NCBI RefSeq assembly: GCF_900114705.1
Contig: NZ_FOTW01000013.1
Location: 62,001-126,000 of the forward strand
Direction: 5' to 3'
Length of the DNA: 64,000 nt
Source: Rugamonas rubra
Lineage (GTDB): Bacteria > Pseudomonadota > Gammaproteobacteria > Burkholderiales > Burkholderiaceae_D
Part shown: positions 41,635 through 49,902 of the stretch, piece by piece
Layout: each line of letters opens with the position of its first letter
Position numbering within the stretch: position 1 is the first letter of the stretch
The notes under the pieces: generated by a model
The model's database searches: none
Seen by the model: the letters and a program-made list of their open reading frames with translations, nothing else
Told to the model about the DNA's origin: nothing
Translations under genes and position numbers: made by a program

Positions 41635-43784
41635 CTGTGAACCTTGTGCTTGGATTGAACCTCGTCCGCCGGCAGGGCCGGCGGGGTTTCCTTGGCGCCG
41701 ATGAAGAACTCCAGCGGCGCCTTGAGGAATTTGCGTCCCAGCACCTTGAGCAGGGCGATGCCGTGCTCGAAGCGCACCTGGCGCGAGCGCAGCGCCACCC
41801 ACAGCGCCAGGCCGAAACTGACCACCAGGTTGACCGAGCCGATGGCCAGGAAGCCGACGATGGACTTGGTGGCGAGTTGCCAATTCATATTATGGTCGAG
41901 TGCGACCAGGGCTGTCGCAAAGTTGGCCGAGGAGAAGGTGACGTGGCGGATGTCGAGCGGCAGGCCGAGCAGATAGCCCAGGGTGCCGATGGTGCCGAGC
42001 AGGATGCCGAAGAAGCAATTGCCCATCAGGCCGCCCAGGTTGTTCTCCAGGTACAGGCCGAGGCGGTCCAGGCGCTGCTGGCCTATCAAGCGTCCCAGGC
42101 CGCGCAGCTGGCCGATGCGCTGCGCCCAGCGGGTGTACAACGCCTGGTTGTCGTAGTAGCCGGAGATCAGGCCGGCGACGAACAGGCAGACGCCGGCGAT
42201 GGCGGCGTAGAACAGCGCCGGGCTGCCGATCGGGTCGATGTCGTGCAGCAGGTGCATGGCCTTGTCCGGCGTCACCAGGTGGTTGCCGGTGATGGCCTTG
42301 TAGCCGAGCGCGATCAGCCAGGCGGTGGGGATGGCGGTGGCCAGGTTGCCCAGCACCGCCATGTACTGCGTGCGGAAGACCTTGTTAATCAGCTCGGCCA
42401 TGCTGTCGAGGTCGATGTGGCGGCCGTCCTTGCTGTGCAGGCCGGCGGCGATGCGCGAGGCCGTCATGGCCGGCTGCTTGGTGGCCACGGTGAAGTGCAG
42501 CAGGTGGATGAACATGAAGCCGACCGAGTAGTTCAAGCTGTACAGGAAGGCCTCGACCAGCGGCGCGGCGCGCAGGTAGGACATGAGGATCTTGAACAGG
42601 GCCATGAAGCCGATCACCACGCCGGCGCCGGCCGAGGAGAGGAACATGGCGCCCATCTGGCTGCGGTTGTCGGCCACGTAGTGCTCGCCGGTGCGGCTGG
42701 CGTTCTCGGTGATGTTGCGCGCCAGCAGGTCGATATTGTCGGCGAACAGGTCGCGCACGGCGTACTTGTTGTTGTGCGCCTCGATCAGCTCCAGGGTCAG
42801 GGCGACGCCGGCGGCGCGGCGTTGCTGCGCCGGCGTGGCGGCCTGGGCGGCGTCGGCGGCGCTGCTGCTGGCGGCGGCGAAGGCGGTGGCGGGAATCGCC
42901 TCGGCGCAGGCGGCGGCCAGGTCCAGGGTCGGCGCGCTGGGCAGCTCGCCGGACACGTCGACCAGGAACAACAGCTTGCGCAGCCGGTCGATGCTCTGGC
43001 TCAGCGACACCAGCAGGTAGGTCAGGGCGATGCTGGTGCCCTGGCTGAGCGCCTTCTTGCGGATCTTGGCGACTACCAGGTCGCACTGGTCGAGCATCAC
43101 CAGCAGGTGCTTGGCGTCCTCGATGGCGTCGGCGTCGCCGGCCAGCAGGCGGCTGTAGCCGTCCAGGTAGGCGTTGACCTCGACGTTCTGCTCCATGAAG
43201 GGCGAGTCGTAGGTCTCCATCTCGGTGTGGAAATTGGTCAGCTTGGGTTCCAGGCCGATGGCGCAGACGCGGTAGGACAGCGTGCGGATCGCCTCGAGCA
43301 GGCCGGGCAGCATCAGGTTGCCGGTGGCGGCGGTCTGGGCGGGTTGGACGGCGGCGGCCGGCGCGCCGGCCACGTCGAGCAGGGCCAGCCAGTCGGCGGC
43401 GGGGACGGCGGCGATCCAGATGTGGTCGGTCTTCTTGTGGATGATTTGGTCGAGCGCGTCGCTCAGGTATTCGTCGCCCAGCGCCGGCGGCAACATGCGG
43501 AAGGAGATGCGGCGCTTGAGCTCGGTGAAGAAGCCGTCGTTCGACAGCACGCCGATCTCGGTGTACAGGCTGGCGTGGCGGCGCGCGCGCAGCACGCTGC
43601 GGGTGTAGCCGCGCAGCGCGGCGGCGTGTTCTGGATTGCCTTTGAGCAGTTGGCAGAGGGTGCGGACGTTGGCCGTGGCGCGTTCGGCGTCGGCCGCGCG
43701 CTTGGGGCGCAGGGTGTTGAACAGCTCGACCATCAGGTCGATGTTGCTGCTGTTGGGATCGATACGTTCGAGGAGTGCGAGCAT
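41631..43784 (-). CDS. gcr: Gcr family membrane protein (so-called site-specific recombinase)
   Basis: 717 residues from ATG 43784. Family PF10136, named after the gonococcal Gcr. The N-terminal 370 residues are helical and soluble-like (SMLWLS-type frames are shadows); the second half has at least five hydrophobic segments (MFLSSAGAGVVIGFMALFKI, AVLGNLATAIPTAWLIALGY, ALFYAAIAGVCLFVAGLISG, GNCFFGILLGTIGTLGYLLG, SIVGFLAIGSVNLVVSFGLA). No recombinase motif is seen. A membrane protein next to a PLD gene is more in line with envelope work than with DNA inversion. Overlaps the PLD gene by 4 bases. Confidence 0.8.
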   Translation of the reverse strand: MLALLERIDPNSSNIDLMVELFNTLRPKRAADAERATANVRTLCQLLKGNPEHAAALRGYTRSVLRARRHASLYTEIGVLSNDGFFTELKRRISFRMLPPALGDEYLSDALDQIIHKKTDHIWIAAVPAADWLALLDVAGAPAAAVQPAQTAATGNLMLPGLLEAIRTLSYRVCAIGLEPKLTNFHTEMETYDSPFMEQNVEVNAYLDGYSRLLAGDADAIEDAKHLLVMLDQCDLVVAKIRKKALSQGTSIALTYLLVSLSQSIDRLRKLLFLVDVSGELPSAPTLDLAAACAEAIPATAFAAASSSAADAAQAATPAQQRRAAGVALTLELIEAHNNKYAVRDLFADNIDLLARNITENASRTGEHYVADNRSQMGAMFLSSAGAGVVIGFMALFKILMSYLRAAPLVEAFLYSLNYSVGFMFIHLLHFTVATKQPAMTASRIAAGLHSKDGRHIDLDSMAELINKVFRTQYMAVLGNLATAIPTAWLIALGYKAITGNHLVTPDKAMHLLHDIDPIGSPALFYAAIAGVCLFVAGLISGYYDNQALYTRWAQRIGQLRGLGRLIGQQRLDRLGLYLENNLGGLMGNCFFGILLGTIGTLGYLLGLPLDIRHVTFSSANFATALVALDHNMNWQLATKSIVGFLAIGSVNLVVSFGLALWVALRSRQVRFEHGIALLKVLGRKFLKAPLEFFIGAKETPPALPADEVQSKHKVHR

Positions 43785-43916
43785 GCGGGAAGACGGACGG
43801 GCCGCATTAGTCAAAACGCCAGTATATCGTTTTGTGCGGCGCCGGTATGTACGGCGGCGTACATTGCACTGGGGAAATGGATTGATGCACCCCTACCCCG
43901 AGCTACGCCACGCTCG

Positions 43917-43945
43917 GGGTCTGACCCCGCCGGGGGCAGACCCCT
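43917..43945. repeat. Dispersed palindrome, copy 7
   Basis: GGGGTCTGACCCC, three bases, then GGGGGCAGACCCC (one changed base). It lies 35 bases after the CoA-transferase stop, before the divergent start of Gcr. Outer arms: CCCCTACCCCGAG on the left, CTGCGGGGTTGG on the right. Confidence 0.85.
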
Positions 43946-43979
43946 GGCTGCGGGGTTGGCGCCGCCGGTCCGCTGCCGC

Positions 43980-45284
43980 TCAGCAGAGCAGGATCTTGCG
44001 CGCCGCCAGGCGCAGCTCGGCGCGGAAGTTGGGGTGGGCGATGGCGATCAGGGCCTCGGCGCGCTGGTGCGCCGACTTGCCGCGCAGCTGGGCCACGCCG
44101 TACTCGGTGACCACGTAGTTGACGTCGTTCTTGCTGGTGGTGACGTGGGTGCCCGGCGTCAAGGTCGGCACGATGCGCGAAATGGTGTCGTCCTTGGCCG
44201 TTGAGGGCAGCACGATGAAGGCCTTGCCGCCGCGCGAGCGGTTGGCGGCGCGCACGAAGTCGACCTGGCCGCCGGTGCCGGAATAGGGCAGGTGGGCGAT
44301 GCTCTCGGAGCCGCACTGGCCCAGCAGGTCGACCTGCAGGCTGGCGTTGATGGCCACCAGCTTGTCGTTCTGGCCGGCGATGTAGGGATCGTTGGTGAAG
44401 TCGACCGGGTGCATCTCCAGCATCGGGTTGTGGTGCATGAAGTCGTACAGCTTCTTCGAGCCGAGCGCGAAGGTGGCCACCATCTTGCCCGGCAGGTGGG
44501 TCTTGCGGCGGTTGGTGACGACGCCGGCCTCGACCAGGCTGAGGATGCCGTCGCCGATCATCTCGGTGTGGATACCGAGGTCGACCTTGTTGGTCAGCTG
44601 CATGACGACGGCGTCGGGGATGCCGCCGTAGCCGATCTGCAGGGTCGAGCCGTCCTCGATCATGTCGGCGACGTACTTGCCGATGGCCTGCTGCACCGGG
44701 CCGATGGCCGGCAGCGGCACCTCGAACAAGGGCGCGTCGTCCTCGACCAGGGCGCTGACCTGGGAGATGTGGACGTGGCACTGGCCGTGGGCGAAGGGGA
44801 CGTTGGGGTTGACCTCGAGCACCAGCGCGCGCGCCTTCTTGACGGCGGCCATGGTGTAGTCGGCGCCCAGGCTGAGCGAGAAATAGCCGTGCTCGTCCAT
44901 CGGCGAGGCCAGCGTGAAGACCACGTCGGCGGGAATGTCGCCGCGCTCGATGAGCACCGGCAGCTCGGAGAAGTAGGCCGGGATGAAGTCGTTCCAGCCG
45001 GCCTGGCCGCCGGGGCGCGAGGCGCCGCCGAAGAACAGCGCCAGGTGGCGCACGTGCTCGACCGTCTCGCAGTCGAAGTAGCCGTATTTGCGCAGCGCCA
45101 GGATCTGCGCCACCTTGACGTCGTGGAAGCGGCGGCGCTGTTCCGACAGGGCCGTCAGCAGGGTCGGTGGTTCGCCGACGCCGGTGGGGACGACGATGCA
45201 GTCGCCATCCTTGACGTGGCTCAGGGCGTCGTTGGCGGAACAGCGTTTGCTGTCATACAGGGCGTGTACGGATACTTGAGACAT
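43980..45284 (-). CDS. Acetyl-CoA hydrolase/transferase family protein
   Basis: 434 residues from ATG 45284 (AAAGGCTGCCGCTTC upstream). Type I CoA-transferase fold, most like 4-hydroxybutyrate/acetate CoA-transferases: VPTGVGEPPTLLTALSE, LSLGADYTMAAVKKARALVL, LQIGYGGIPDAVVMQL, HTEMIGDGILSLVEAG, and a C-terminal YVVTEYGVAQLRGKSAHQRA. The catalytic Glu of this family is probably in the TEMIGDG or SESIAH part. Moves CoA between short acyl chains. Stands alone. Confidence 0.87.
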   Translation of the reverse strand: MSQVSVHALYDSKRCSANDALSHVKDGDCIVVPTGVGEPPTLLTALSEQRRRFHDVKVAQILALRKYGYFDCETVEHVRHLALFFGGASRPGGQAGWNDFIPAYFSELPVLIERGDIPADVVFTLASPMDEHGYFSLSLGADYTMAAVKKARALVLEVNPNVPFAHGQCHVHISQVSALVEDDAPLFEVPLPAIGPVQQAIGKYVADMIEDGSTLQIGYGGIPDAVVMQLTNKVDLGIHTEMIGDGILSLVEAGVVTNRRKTHLPGKMVATFALGSKKLYDFMHHNPMLEMHPVDFTNDPYIAGQNDKLVAINASLQVDLLGQCGSESIAHLPYSGTGGQVDFVRAANRSRGGKAFIVLPSTAKDDTISRIVPTLTPGTHVTTSKNDVNYVVTEYGVAQLRGKSAHQRAEALIAIAHPNFRAELRLAARKILLC

Positions 45285-45382
45285 GAAGCGGCAGCCTTTC
45301 ACTATCAATGAACGTGTGGCTGAACTATACGCCGCCGCGGTAGCGAAAATACATCAAGCGTTGCGTAATATCTTTATATTGT

Positions 45383-45396
45383 GTTTGCCTGCGCAC
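45383..45396 (+). promoter_or_regulatory. GTNCGCYRGCGNAC-type site (2 mismatches)
   Basis: GTTTGCCTGCGCAC followed by AGAGG. 97 bases upstream of the porin-like gene and 99 bases from the CoA-transferase start, so it may serve either. Confidence 0.45.
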
Positions 45397-45492
45397 AGAG
45401 GCCGCGCGTCAGGAAGAAGTAAGCTAGATCGACATTGTTGTAGACGGGCGCAGGCGGGGCCCGCCCTGCTGTGCTTGATCCGGGAGACGGTC

Positions 45493-46281
45493 ATGAAGAG
45501 CCACTACCTCGCCTGCGGCCTGCTGGCGCCGGCCTTCGCCTGCGCGCAGAACAGCGCGGCGCCGCCCCTGTACGGCCTGCTCGACGCCAACTGGGCCGAC
45601 TACACCGTGCCGCGCCACGACAACGCCATCGCTTGGCAGACGGCGCGCCTGCGCGGCATCAGCGCCAGCGCCATCTACAGCCTCGGCGAGGCGCCCGGCA
45701 ACGACGCGCGCAACCGCATCCACACCGCCACGCTCGGCTATGCGCGCGGCTGGTTCAACGTCAGCCTGTCGCACCAGCGACGCAGCGGCCCGGTCGACGC
45801 CGTGGCGACGCTGCCGGCGGCCGACCTGTCGGCGCAGAGCAGCCTGCTGGCGGCCAACCTGAGGCTGGGCCGCGCCACCATGTACGCGGCCTACGGCCAC
45901 AACCACGGCGACGGCCACCAGCCTTGGGACAGCGGCAACCCCTACGGTGCGCTGGCCTTCTCCACGCCGGCCAGCAACAGCCGCGACCTGTTGTTCGGCC
46001 TTGCCGTGCCGTTCGGCCGGACCACGTTGTTGGCCTCCGTGATCCACCGCGCCGACCACACGCTGCTCAACCAGGACGCGCGCCAGTTGGCGCTGGGCAT
46101 GAGCTATTCGCTGTCGCGGCGCACGGATTTCTACGCCTCGGTGGCGCGCGTGCGCTACCAGAACAGCGGCTACGGCGTGCTCGGCAATGGTCTGGGCCTT
46201 GGCGTCGCTCCCGGCCCCGGCCCCGGCGCGATGCCGCGCGCCGACCGCGCCCTCAACATCGGCCTGCGCTACGGCTTCTGA
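45493..46281 (+). CDS. Short porin-like outer membrane protein
   Basis: 262 residues from ATG 45493 (GGGAGACGGTC upstream). Signal peptide (MKSHYLACGLLAPAFACAQ), then PPLYGLLDANWADY, which is the start of a Gram-negative trimeric porin. It has amphipathic beta strands and ends in NIGLRYGF with C-terminal Phe, the outer membrane insertion signal. The family has about 330-380 residues, so about a quarter is missing: a smaller barrel or a shortened relic. The frame is intact. Confidence 0.75.
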   Translation: MKSHYLACGLLAPAFACAQNSAAPPLYGLLDANWADYTVPRHDNAIAWQTARLRGISASAIYSLGEAPGNDARNRIHTATLGYARGWFNVSLSHQRRSGPVDAVATLPAADLSAQSSLLAANLRLGRATMYAAYGHNHGDGHQPWDSGNPYGALAFSTPASNSRDLLFGLAVPFGRTTLLASVIHRADHTLLNQDARQLALGMSYSLSRRTDFYASVARVRYQNSGYGVLGNGLGLGVAPGPGPGAMPRADRALNIGLRYGF

Positions 46282-46326
46282 GCGGGCGAAGCGAGCTGCG
46301 CCAGGTTCGCCCGATGGGCGCGGCGC

Positions 46327-46869
46327 TCAGCGCGGTTTGGCGGCGCAGGTTGGTCCCAGCCATTTGCCGCTGGTCTCCACCGTCACTTGTTCCGGCTTGC
46401 CGCTGGCGCTGCTGTTCACCAGCATGGTCATGGCGAAGCCGCTGTCGCCGAGGTAGCGCAGCTGGCCACGGCCGCTGGCCGGCGGACTGGTGCAGCTGAA
46501 GGCGATGTTCACGCCGCCGGCGACCGGCTGGTTGTTGGACGTGCATTTGCCCTGCTGGCCGGTGGGCACCTCGCCGCGCGCCGCCATCTCCGGCGTGATG
46601 CAGGCCTGCACGCTGAGGCCGCCGTCGGCGCCCACCTTCGGCATGCCGGCGCCGTGCTGGGACAGCATCGCCTCCATCTGCTGGCGCTGCTCGGGCGGCA
46701 GCTTGGCCAGATGCTGCAGCGCGGCGCTCATCGCCTGATCGGTGTCCGCGTTGCCGCTCTTTAACTTGTTGCTCATTTCCCAGAGCCCGGGCTTCATGTT
46801 TTGCGCGCCGGCGGCGCCGGCGGCGAGCAGCGTCAGCGTGGCGAGGAGGTGTTGGGTGGCGCGTTTCAT
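46327..46869 (-). CDS. DUF3617 family exported protein
   Basis: 180 residues from ATG 46869 with CACGGAGCCACC upstream. Signal peptide (MKRATQHLLATLTLLAAGAAG), then the DUF3617 opening QNMKPGLWEMSNKLKSG. Four cysteines in pairs (QACITPEM, GKCTSNN, FSCTSP, GPTCAAKP) probably form disulphides in the periplasm. Function unknown. Common in Betaproteobacteria. Confidence 0.87.
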   Translation of the reverse strand: MKRATQHLLATLTLLAAGAAGAQNMKPGLWEMSNKLKSGNADTDQAMSAALQHLAKLPPEQRQQMEAMLSQHGAGMPKVGADGGLSVQACITPEMAARGEVPTGQQGKCTSNNQPVAGGVNIAFSCTSPPASGRGQLRYLGDSGFAMTMLVNSSASGKPEQVTVETSGKWLGPTCAAKPR

Positions 46870-46966
46870 GGTGGCTCCGTGGCTGGGTGGGTGGCGGTGG
46901 CGATGGCACAGCTTAGCGCAAACAGGCCGCACCGGCCGGCGCGCGTTGCGCGGCGGCGGCGCCAAC

Positions 46967-47007
46967 GGCGAACGGCGCGCCACGCCAAGCGTGCCGCGCC
47001 GTTCGCC
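46967..47007. terminator. Long hairpin between DUF3617 and the small membrane gene
   Basis: A 13-base stem GGCGAACGGCGCG / CGCGCCGTTCGCC with an inner stem CACGC / GCGTG. 26 bases downstream of the small gene at 47033 (minus strand). No T run, so Rho-independent action is uncertain; good as a 3' end stabiliser. Confidence 0.55.
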
Positions 47008-47032
47008 GGCCCTTGCGGGCACGGGGGCGGAG

Positions 47033-47179
47033 CTAGACGCCGCGTCCGCTAATCAGGCGCAGCAGTACCATGATGACGGCGATCACCAGCAGCACGTGGA
47101 TGAAACCGCCGATGGTGTAGGACGTGACCAAGCCAAGCAGCCACAGGATGAGCAGAACTACTGCGATGGTATAGAGCAT
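47033..47179 (-). CDS. Small membrane protein, lmo0937 type
   Basis: 48 residues from ATG 47179 with AAGGGGACCATC upstream. Two hydrophobic segments (LYTIAVVLLILWLLGLVTSY and HVLLVIAVIMVLLRLI) around TSYTIGGF, the layout of the lmo0937 / DUF5670 family. Stress-linked in other bacteria. A GTNCGC-type site lies 146 bases upstream. Confidence 0.82.
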   Translation of the reverse strand: MLYTIAVVLLILWLLGLVTSYTIGGFIHVLLVIAVIMVLLRLISGRGV

Positions 47180-47324
47180 GATGGTCCCCTTGCGTAGAGT
47201 GTGAAATGCGACGGCCGGCTGCCGGCGTGCTGGCGGGAGGGCGTCGATCGCGATGTCGTGCTGGCATGGATACTGGCCAGCGCGAATCATGTAGCCATTA
47301 TCGCGAGAGGCGCGCCGCGCTTCC

Positions 47325-47338
47325 GTTCGCTGGCGTAC
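47325..47338 (+). promoter_or_regulatory. GTNCGCYRGCGNAC-type site (exact)
   Basis: GTTCGCTGGCGTAC followed by ATAGC. Upstream of the lmo0937-type gene (146 bases) and just after the end of the gene at 47372, in a 192-base gap. Confidence 0.55.
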
Positions 47339-47371
47339 ATAGCCGGGGGCTGGTTCAACACTCGGCAACCC

Positions 47372-47590
47372 TCAGCGGCGGTGGCGGCGTTCGACCGGGG
47401 CGTGGGCGAAGCAGTCCAGCATGCCGAGCAGTCCGGTGGCGCCGACCAGGCCGACCAGCATGCCGCCGGTGATGAGCAGGGTGACGGTCAGTTCCGGCAT
47501 GGCCGGGTCGGCCAGGTTGAGGGCGGCGAAACCCAGGCGCGCGATCAGCAGGCCCAGCAGGACGATCGCGCTCCAGATGTATTTACGCAT
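47372..47590 (-). CDS. Small two-helix membrane protein
   Basis: 72 residues from ATG 47590 with AAGGAACAGAAAC upstream. Two hydrophobic segments (YIWSAIVLLGLLIARLGFAA; TVTLLITGGMLVGLVGATGL) and a basic tail (VERRHRR). No family recognised. One of a run of small envelope genes on this strand. Confidence 0.68.
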   Translation of the reverse strand: MRKYIWSAIVLLGLLIARLGFAALNLADPAMPELTVTLLITGGMLVGLVGATGLLGMLDCFAHAPVERRHRR

Positions 47591-47718
47591 GTTTCTGTTC
47601 CTTGTTTGACAACGGGCCGAGGGTGACGGCTGGTTGCCATTGTCGCGCCGGCATGCGGATTGATCTGTTCGCCATTTCACTTACCCGCACGAAACGCAAC
47701 AAACCGGCGCCAAACGCA

Positions 47719-47745
47719 ACAACCCCGCGACGGGCGCGGGGTTGT
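47719..47745 (-). terminator. Terminator-like hairpin after glycine-zipper gene
   Basis: Perfect 11-base stem ACAACCCCGCG / CGCGGGGTTGT with a 5-base loop, 44 bases beyond the stop at 47789 on the minus strand, followed on that strand by TGCGTTTG. Confidence 0.6.
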
Positions 47746-47788
47746 GTGGTGCCAGCGGCAAGGCGGCGCTGCCGCCCGCTGGCCCGGC

Positions 47789-48424
47789 CTAGCCGTTGGC
47801 GCGCAACTGGCCGTTGACGAGCTTGACGGCGTCGCCGTTGCTCCAGCCCGGTTTGCTGCCCTGGCGCAGGGTGCGGCTGCTGCCGTCGTCCATGCGCACC
47901 ACGATTTCATAGCTGTGGCTGGCGTTGACGTTGCCCTCGATCTGGTTGCCGGCGACGGCGCCGCCGACGGCGCCGACCACGGTGGCCAGCTGGCGGCCGT
48001 GGCCGCCGCCGACCTGGTTGCCGAGCAGGCCGCCGAGCACGGCGCCGCCGGCCGCGCCGACGCCGCTACCCTGGGCCCGGGTGGTAATCTCGCGCACCGA
48101 TTCGACCACGCCGCACTGGCGGCAGACCGCGGCCTGCTGGTTCTGCTGGCGCGCCGGGACGGCGTCGCGCCGTTCGCCCTGGGCGCGGTGCTCGTCGAGC
48201 GCGGCGAGGCGGCGCTGCTCGGTCTGGCGGCGCGCGGCCGCGTCGCCGGACTGCTCGTCCGGCGCATTGAGCGGCGCGGCGGCCGACTGGGCGCTGCCGT
48301 TGGAGCTGGGCAGCCAGCCCATGACGGCGGCCGTGCCGACGCCGCAGAACAGCACGACGGCGACGGCGGCGGTGATCATCAGCGGATGCGGGGCGGTCTT
48401 GGTGGGCGTGGTCGGGGTGGTCAT
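47789..48424 (-). CDS. Glycine-zipper 2TM protein (SlyB/YMGG type)
   Basis: 211 residues from ATG 48424 (GGAAGCATC upstream). One N-terminal membrane helix (MITAAVAVVLFCGVGTAAVM), a Gln/Arg-rich stalk (ARRQTEQRRLAALDEHRAQG), then the glycine zipper VGAAGGAVLGGLLGNQVGGG and AVGGAVAGNQIEGN and a beta end (YEIVVRMDDGSSRTL). Envelope stress family, close to the lipoprotein at 59318. A GTNCGC-type site lies 63 bases upstream. Confidence 0.85.
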   Translation of the reverse strand: MTTPTTPTKTAPHPLMITAAVAVVLFCGVGTAAVMGWLPSSNGSAQSAAAPLNAPDEQSGDAAARRQTEQRRLAALDEHRAQGERRDAVPARQQNQQAAVCRQCGVVESVREITTRAQGSGVGAAGGAVLGGLLGNQVGGGHGRQLATVVGAVGGAVAGNQIEGNVNASHSYEIVVRMDDGSSRTLRQGSKPGWSNGDAVKLVNGQLRANG

Positions 48425-48486
48425 GATGCTTCCTTGGCGTGAACAATTGATGGATGTCATTTTGCCGTCTTGCACCTTGCCGTTCC

Positions 48487-48500
48487 GTGCGTCAGCGTAC
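48487..48500 (+). promoter_or_regulatory. GTNCGCYRGCGNAC-type site (1 mismatch)
   Basis: GTGCGTCAGCGTAC followed by ATACG. 63 bases upstream of the glycine-zipper gene on the minus strand and 188 bases upstream of the second crp-like gene on the plus strand. Confidence 0.55.
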
Positions 48501-48688
48501 ATACGCGACATTTTTTCGCCGCTACGCTCGAAGCCAGCTCCCCATTCGCCTCATTCACCAACAACACGGCGCGCCGCGCCGGGAAGGTCGCCACCCATGT
48601 TCGCGCTCGCCTGCCTGCTGCTACTGTCCCCCATGCCCTGCCTGTTCCACCTGCTGCGGCGGCGCCCGGTCGCCTTGACGAGGCGGCA

Positions 48689-49435
48689 ATGAATTTGTCC
48701 GCCGACCCCGGCCCGCCCGCCCGCGTGCCGGCGCGCGCCGGCGGCAACCGCCTGCTGGCCAGCCTGCCCGAGGCCGACCGGCGCCACCTGGCCGCGCTGG
48801 CCGAGCTGGTGCGGGTCGAGGTGGGCGAGGTGCTGTGCGAACCGGGCCAGCCGATGCGCCACATCTACTTCCCCGACGACTGCCTGGTCTCGCTGTTGGC
48901 CGTCGCCGAGGGGCGCATGACGCTGGAGGTCGGCTCGGTCGGCGGCGAGGGCATGATCGGCGCCTCGGTGGCGCTGGGCCACGCCGAGGCCCAGGTGCGC
49001 GCCGTGGTGCAGCGCGCCGGCCGCGCGGTGCGCGTCGACAGCCGCGACTTCTGCGCCGAGTTCGGCCGCATGGCCTCGCTGCAGCGCCTGCTCTACCGCT
49101 ACACCGACACGCTGCTGGCGCAGGCCATCCAGATCGCCGTGTGCAGCCGCTTCCACGTGTTGGAGGCGCGCCTGGCTCGCTCGCTGCTGATCACCCGCGA
49201 CCGGCTGCAGTCGGAGCGCTTCCACCTGACCCACGAGTTCCTCGCCCACGCGCTGGGCGTGCGGCGGGTCGGCGTGACCAAGGCGGCCAGTTCGCTGCAA
49301 CAGCAGAAGTTGATTTCCTATAGCCGGGGCAATATCGAGATCCTCGACTCGGCCGGCCTGGAGGCGGTGTCCTGCCGCTGCTACGAGCTGGTCAAGGACG
49401 CCGGCGCGGGCGGCATGGCGAATGTGTTTGTTTGA
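48689..49435 (+). CDS. Crp/Fnr family transcriptional regulator (second copy)
   Basis: 248 residues from ATG 48689 (GACGAGGCGGCA). Beta-roll part with PMRHIYFPDDCLVSLLAV and VGSVGGEGMIGASVALGH; HTH with recognition helix LGVRRVGVTKAASSLQ. It lacks the cAMP ligands and the Fnr cysteines. Its recognition helix matches that of the gene at 4300-5223 except for V/E and K/D changes, so the two should read similar sites. Probably acts on stress and envelope genes around it. A GTNCGC-type site lies 188 bases upstream, in the gap shared with the glycine-zipper gene. Confidence 0.88.
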   Translation: MNLSADPGPPARVPARAGGNRLLASLPEADRRHLAALAELVRVEVGEVLCEPGQPMRHIYFPDDCLVSLLAVAEGRMTLEVGSVGGEGMIGASVALGHAEAQVRAVVQRAGRAVRVDSRDFCAEFGRMASLQRLLYRYTDTLLAQAIQIAVCSRFHVLEARLARSLLITRDRLQSERFHLTHEFLAHALGVRRVGVTKAASSLQQQKLISYSRGNIEILDSAGLEAVSCRCYELVKDAGAGGMANVFV

Positions 49436-49516
49436 GAGGGGACGGCGGGGGGGGCTGCGGGGGATTGGGGCGGGCGCGGCCGAGTGGCGGCCGCGCCTTG
49501 CCGCTCGGGGCCGTGC

Positions 49517-49741
49517 TTAACGGCGCGGCTTGTCGACCTGGTTGCCGATGACGCCGCCGACGGCGGCGCCGCCGACCGTGCCGACGGCGCTGCCGCCGGT
49601 CAGCACCGAGCCGGCCACGGCGCCGACGCCGGCGCCGATGGCGGTGCTCTTATCCTGCGAGGACATGCCGGCGCAGGCGCTCAGGCCCATGGCGAGGGTC
49701 AGCACGAGGGCCGGTGCGGCGAGTTTTTTGATGATGGTCAT
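49517..49741 (-). CDS. Small glycine-zipper lipoprotein, OsmB-like
   Basis: 74 residues, ATG 49741 (AGGAGATCCTC upstream). Signal with lipobox LSAC at residues 20-23 (LVLTLAMGLSACAG), then a glycine zipper (AIGAGVGAVAGSVLTGGSAV, GGAAVGGVIGNQVD). Same layout as OsmB, the osmotically induced outer membrane lipoprotein (72 residues in E. coli). A GTNCGC-type site lies 87 bases upstream. Confidence 0.82.
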   Translation of the reverse strand: MTIIKKLAAPALVLTLAMGLSACAGMSSQDKSTAIGAGVGAVAGSVLTGGSAVGTVGGAAVGGVIGNQVDKPRR

Positions 49742-49827
49742 GAGGATCTCCTAGTCGGGCGGCTGCTGGCGGAATCGTCGCGTTGCCACCGATAGGACGA
49801 GGGTAGTGGAGCGGCGGCAACGGCTCC

Positions 49828-49841
49828 GTTCGCCAACACAC
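49828..49841 (+). promoter_or_regulatory. GTNCGCYRGCGNAC-type site (2 mismatches)
   Basis: GTTCGCCAACACAC followed by ATAGC. 87 bases upstream of the OsmB-like gene. Confidence 0.5.
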
Positions 49842-49902
49842 ATAGCTCTGTAAAACTTGTTACGGGGCTGACTGGAACAAACCCGCCTTCCTGGACGTTG
49901 TA

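Noticed and set aside
41631..43784. Gcr as evidence for DNA inversion near the tailocin fibre
   Set aside because: Membrane-protein layout, 19 kb from the fibre gene, and no inverted fibre cassettes.
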